Assembly (NCBI RefSeq): GCF_021654285.1
Contig: NZ_JAKFZS010000021.1
Location: 1-64,000, forward strand
DNA from: Pseudoalteromonas luteoviolacea
GTDB taxonomy: Bacteria > Pseudomonadota > Gammaproteobacteria > Enterobacterales > Alteromonadaceae
Reading direction: 5' to 3'
Length of the DNA stretch: 64,000 nucleotides
The notes beneath the pieces were generated by a model that saw only the letters and a program-made list of their open reading frames with translations, had not been told where the DNA came from and searched no databases. Made by a program: the position numbers and the translations under genes. Positions within the stretch are counted from its first letter, which is position 1, and each line of letters starts with the position of its first letter. Positions 62,919-64,000 of the stretch are shown here, piece by piece.

Positions 62919-63350
62919 TTAACGAGTGCGTGGGCAGATTTCTTCATCGCTGAAGAAGTAAGCGATTTCGCGAGCCGCTGATTCAGTCGCGTCTGAACCG
63001 TGTACCGCGTTTTCGTCGATGCTGTCAGCGTAGTCAGCACGTAAAGTACCAGCTAGTGCTTCTGCAGGGTTAGTAGCACCCATGATTTCACGGTTCTTAC
63101 GAACTGCGTCTTCACCTTCAAGAACCTGAACCATTACTGGACCAGAAGTCATGAATTCAACTAGTGCACCGAAGAAAGGACGCTCTTTGTGCTCTGCGTA
63201 GAAACCTTCAGCTTTCTCTTGAGAAAGGTGAACCATTTTAGAAGCAACGATCTTAAGACCAGCAGACTCGAAACGGTTGTAGATTGCACCGATGTGGTTT
63301 TTAGCTACCGCATCAGGCTTAACGATTGAAAAAGTACGCTCTAAAGCCAT
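62919..63350 (-). CDS. ndk: Nucleoside diphosphate kinase
   Basis: A 143-residue enzyme that balances NTP pools by a phospho-His intermediate. ERTFSIVKPDAV opens the protein, and the active-site His is in NAVHGSDATESA. Monocistronic with its own promoter and terminator. High GC and strict codon choice suggest strong expression. Confidence 0.98.
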   Translation of the reverse strand: MALERTFSIVKPDAVAKNHIGAIYNRFESAGLKIVASKMVHLSQEKAEGFYAEHKERPFFGALVEFMTSGPVMVQVLEGEDAVRKNREIMGATNPAEALAGTLRADYADSIDENAVHGSDATESAAREIAYFFSDEEICPRTR

Positions 63351-63392
63351 CTTTTTAGCTCCAATAATAATTGTTGATATTTACGGGCGCGA

Positions 63393-63398
63393 ATTATA
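63393..63398 (-). promoter_or_regulatory. -10 element of the ndk promoter
   Basis: A perfect TATAAT on the minus strand with a GC-rich discriminator (TCGCGCCC); start near 63386. No convincing -35 at 16-18 nt, so an activator or extended contact may be needed. Confidence 0.45.
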
Positions 63399-63462
63399 CG
63401 CGCTTTAGACGTAAAAGCCCACACCCTTGTTAAAATACACTGTGTATTGCTCTGAATTAAAC

Positions 63463-63504
63463 CTGATCTACGTCAAAATCCCCCTTGCTAATCTCACTTA
63501 TACT
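63463..63504 (+). promoter_or_regulatory. FNR-like box and -10 of the trhP promoter
   Basis: CTGATCTACGTCAA (63463-63476) matches 8 of 10 defined bases of the FNR consensus TTGAT-N4-ATCAA. It is followed by -10 TATACT (63499-63504). With a start at about 63511 the box is centred at -41.5, the exact class II FNR position. There is no good -35, which fits an activator-dependent promoter. Confidence 0.5.
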
Positions 63505-63566
63505 GCGCCGCTTTTTAATTCCCCCAGCAGCTGGCTTGTACCCAGTTCAATGTATGAGGTCTAGAA

Positions 63567-64000
63567 ATGTTTGTACCAGAGCTACTATCACCGGCAGGCA
63601 GTTTAAAGAATATGCGTTACGCTTTTGCGTATGGCGCAGATGCAGTTTACGCCGGACAGCCAAGATACAGTTTGCGTGTGCGCAACAATGAATTTGATTT
63701 AGCGAACCTTGAGATCGGCATAAACGAAGCCCACCAGCAAAATAAAAAGCTCTATGTGGTGTCGAATATTGCACCGCACAATAGCAAGGTAAAAACCTAT
63801 CTAAGAGATATTGAGCCTGTCATCGCAATGAAACCTGATGCATTGATCATGTCAGATCCTGGATTAATTATGTTAGTTCGTGAAAAATGGCCTGATATGC
63901 CCATCCACCTCTCAGTACAAGCCAATGCTGTAAATTATGCCTCGGTGCAATTTTGGGCGAATCAAGGGATTGAACGCGTCATTTTATCTCGAGAACTCTC
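63567..64000 (+). CDS. trhP: tRNA U34 hydroxylation protein TrhP (U32 family), partial
   Basis: The first 144 residues of a U32 peptidase-family protein; the gene runs off the window. MFVPELLSPAGSLKNMRYAFAYGADAVYAG and DALIMSDPGLIMLVRE match E. coli TrhP (YegQ) nearly throughout, and not UbiU or RlhA. TrhP makes 5-hydroxyuridine at tRNA position 34 without O2, from prephenate. The ATG has GAGG about 8 nt upstream. The Fe-S cysteines lie beyond the window end. Confidence 0.92.
   Translation, partial: MFVPELLSPAGSLKNMRYAFAYGADAVYAGQPRYSLRVRNNEFDLANLEIGINEAHQQNKKLYVVSNIAPHNSKVKTYLRDIEPVIAMKPDALIMSDPGLIMLVREKWPDMPIHLSVQANAVNYASVQFWANQGIERVILSREL

Overview
The window is chromosomal DNA from a marine gammaproteobacterium of the order Alteromonadales, most likely Pseudoalteromonas or a close relative. 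The grounds are AT-rich coding DNA, an hdfR/maoP pair, motX next to purA, the gammaproteobacterial trmJ-isc and tsaE-amiB-mutL-miaA-hfq-hflX-hflK-hflC gene orders, and protein matches judged by eye from memory. No database search was possible. There is no phage, insertion sequence, CRISPR array or rRNA operon. Most of the window is conserved core genome, with a few accessory metabolic units.

Region 1 (1-9100): porin, divergent hdfR and maoP, a double-receiver diguanylate cyclase, rarD, then recQ with a small conserved partner and an Omp85-type outer-membrane protein. Region 2 (9100-11900): tRNA-Arg(CCG), a tiny HTH protein, and a compact thiamine-salvage operon (thiamine-binding YkoF-like protein, PnuC/PnuT permease, ThiK-like kinase), then a lipoprotein. 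Region 3 (11900-17230): a TAT-targeted GH109 glycosidase, a NahK-type N-acetylhexosamine 1-kinase, a sugar nucleotidyltransferase and a succinate-semialdehyde dehydrogenase. Region 4 (17280-24540): the isc iron-sulfur operon iscRSUA-hscBA-fdx behind two near-identical IscR-type promoters 120 bp apart, with trmJ and divergent suhB.

Region 5 (24600-31530): an enolase-superfamily dehydratase plus class II aldolase, cytochrome c, a DUF2058 protein, an MFS exporter, a YbaK-type deacylase, a lipoprotein, two identical tRNA-Ala(TGC) genes and proA. Region 6 (31790-46960): an NhaP-type antiporter, motX, purA, then the long nnr-tsaE-amiB-mutL-miaA-hfq-hflX-hflK-hflC run and divergent queG. Region 7 (46976-52770): a hybrid histidine kinase and a response regulator with an unfamiliar output region, periplasmic thiol peroxidase, ppiC, a GST-like protein, a DUF2750 protein and a VOC protein. 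Region 8 (52950-64000): der, bamB, yfgM, hisS, ispG, rodZ, pilW (with two extra LysM domains), rlmN, ndk, and the start of trhP, which runs off the window and has an FNR-like box at -41.5.

The items most worth follow-up are the hexosamine activation cassette, the duplicated isc promoter, the FNR-like trhP promoter, the inverted repeat between hdfR and maoP, the PilW-LysM fusion, and the response regulator with an unrecognised output domain.
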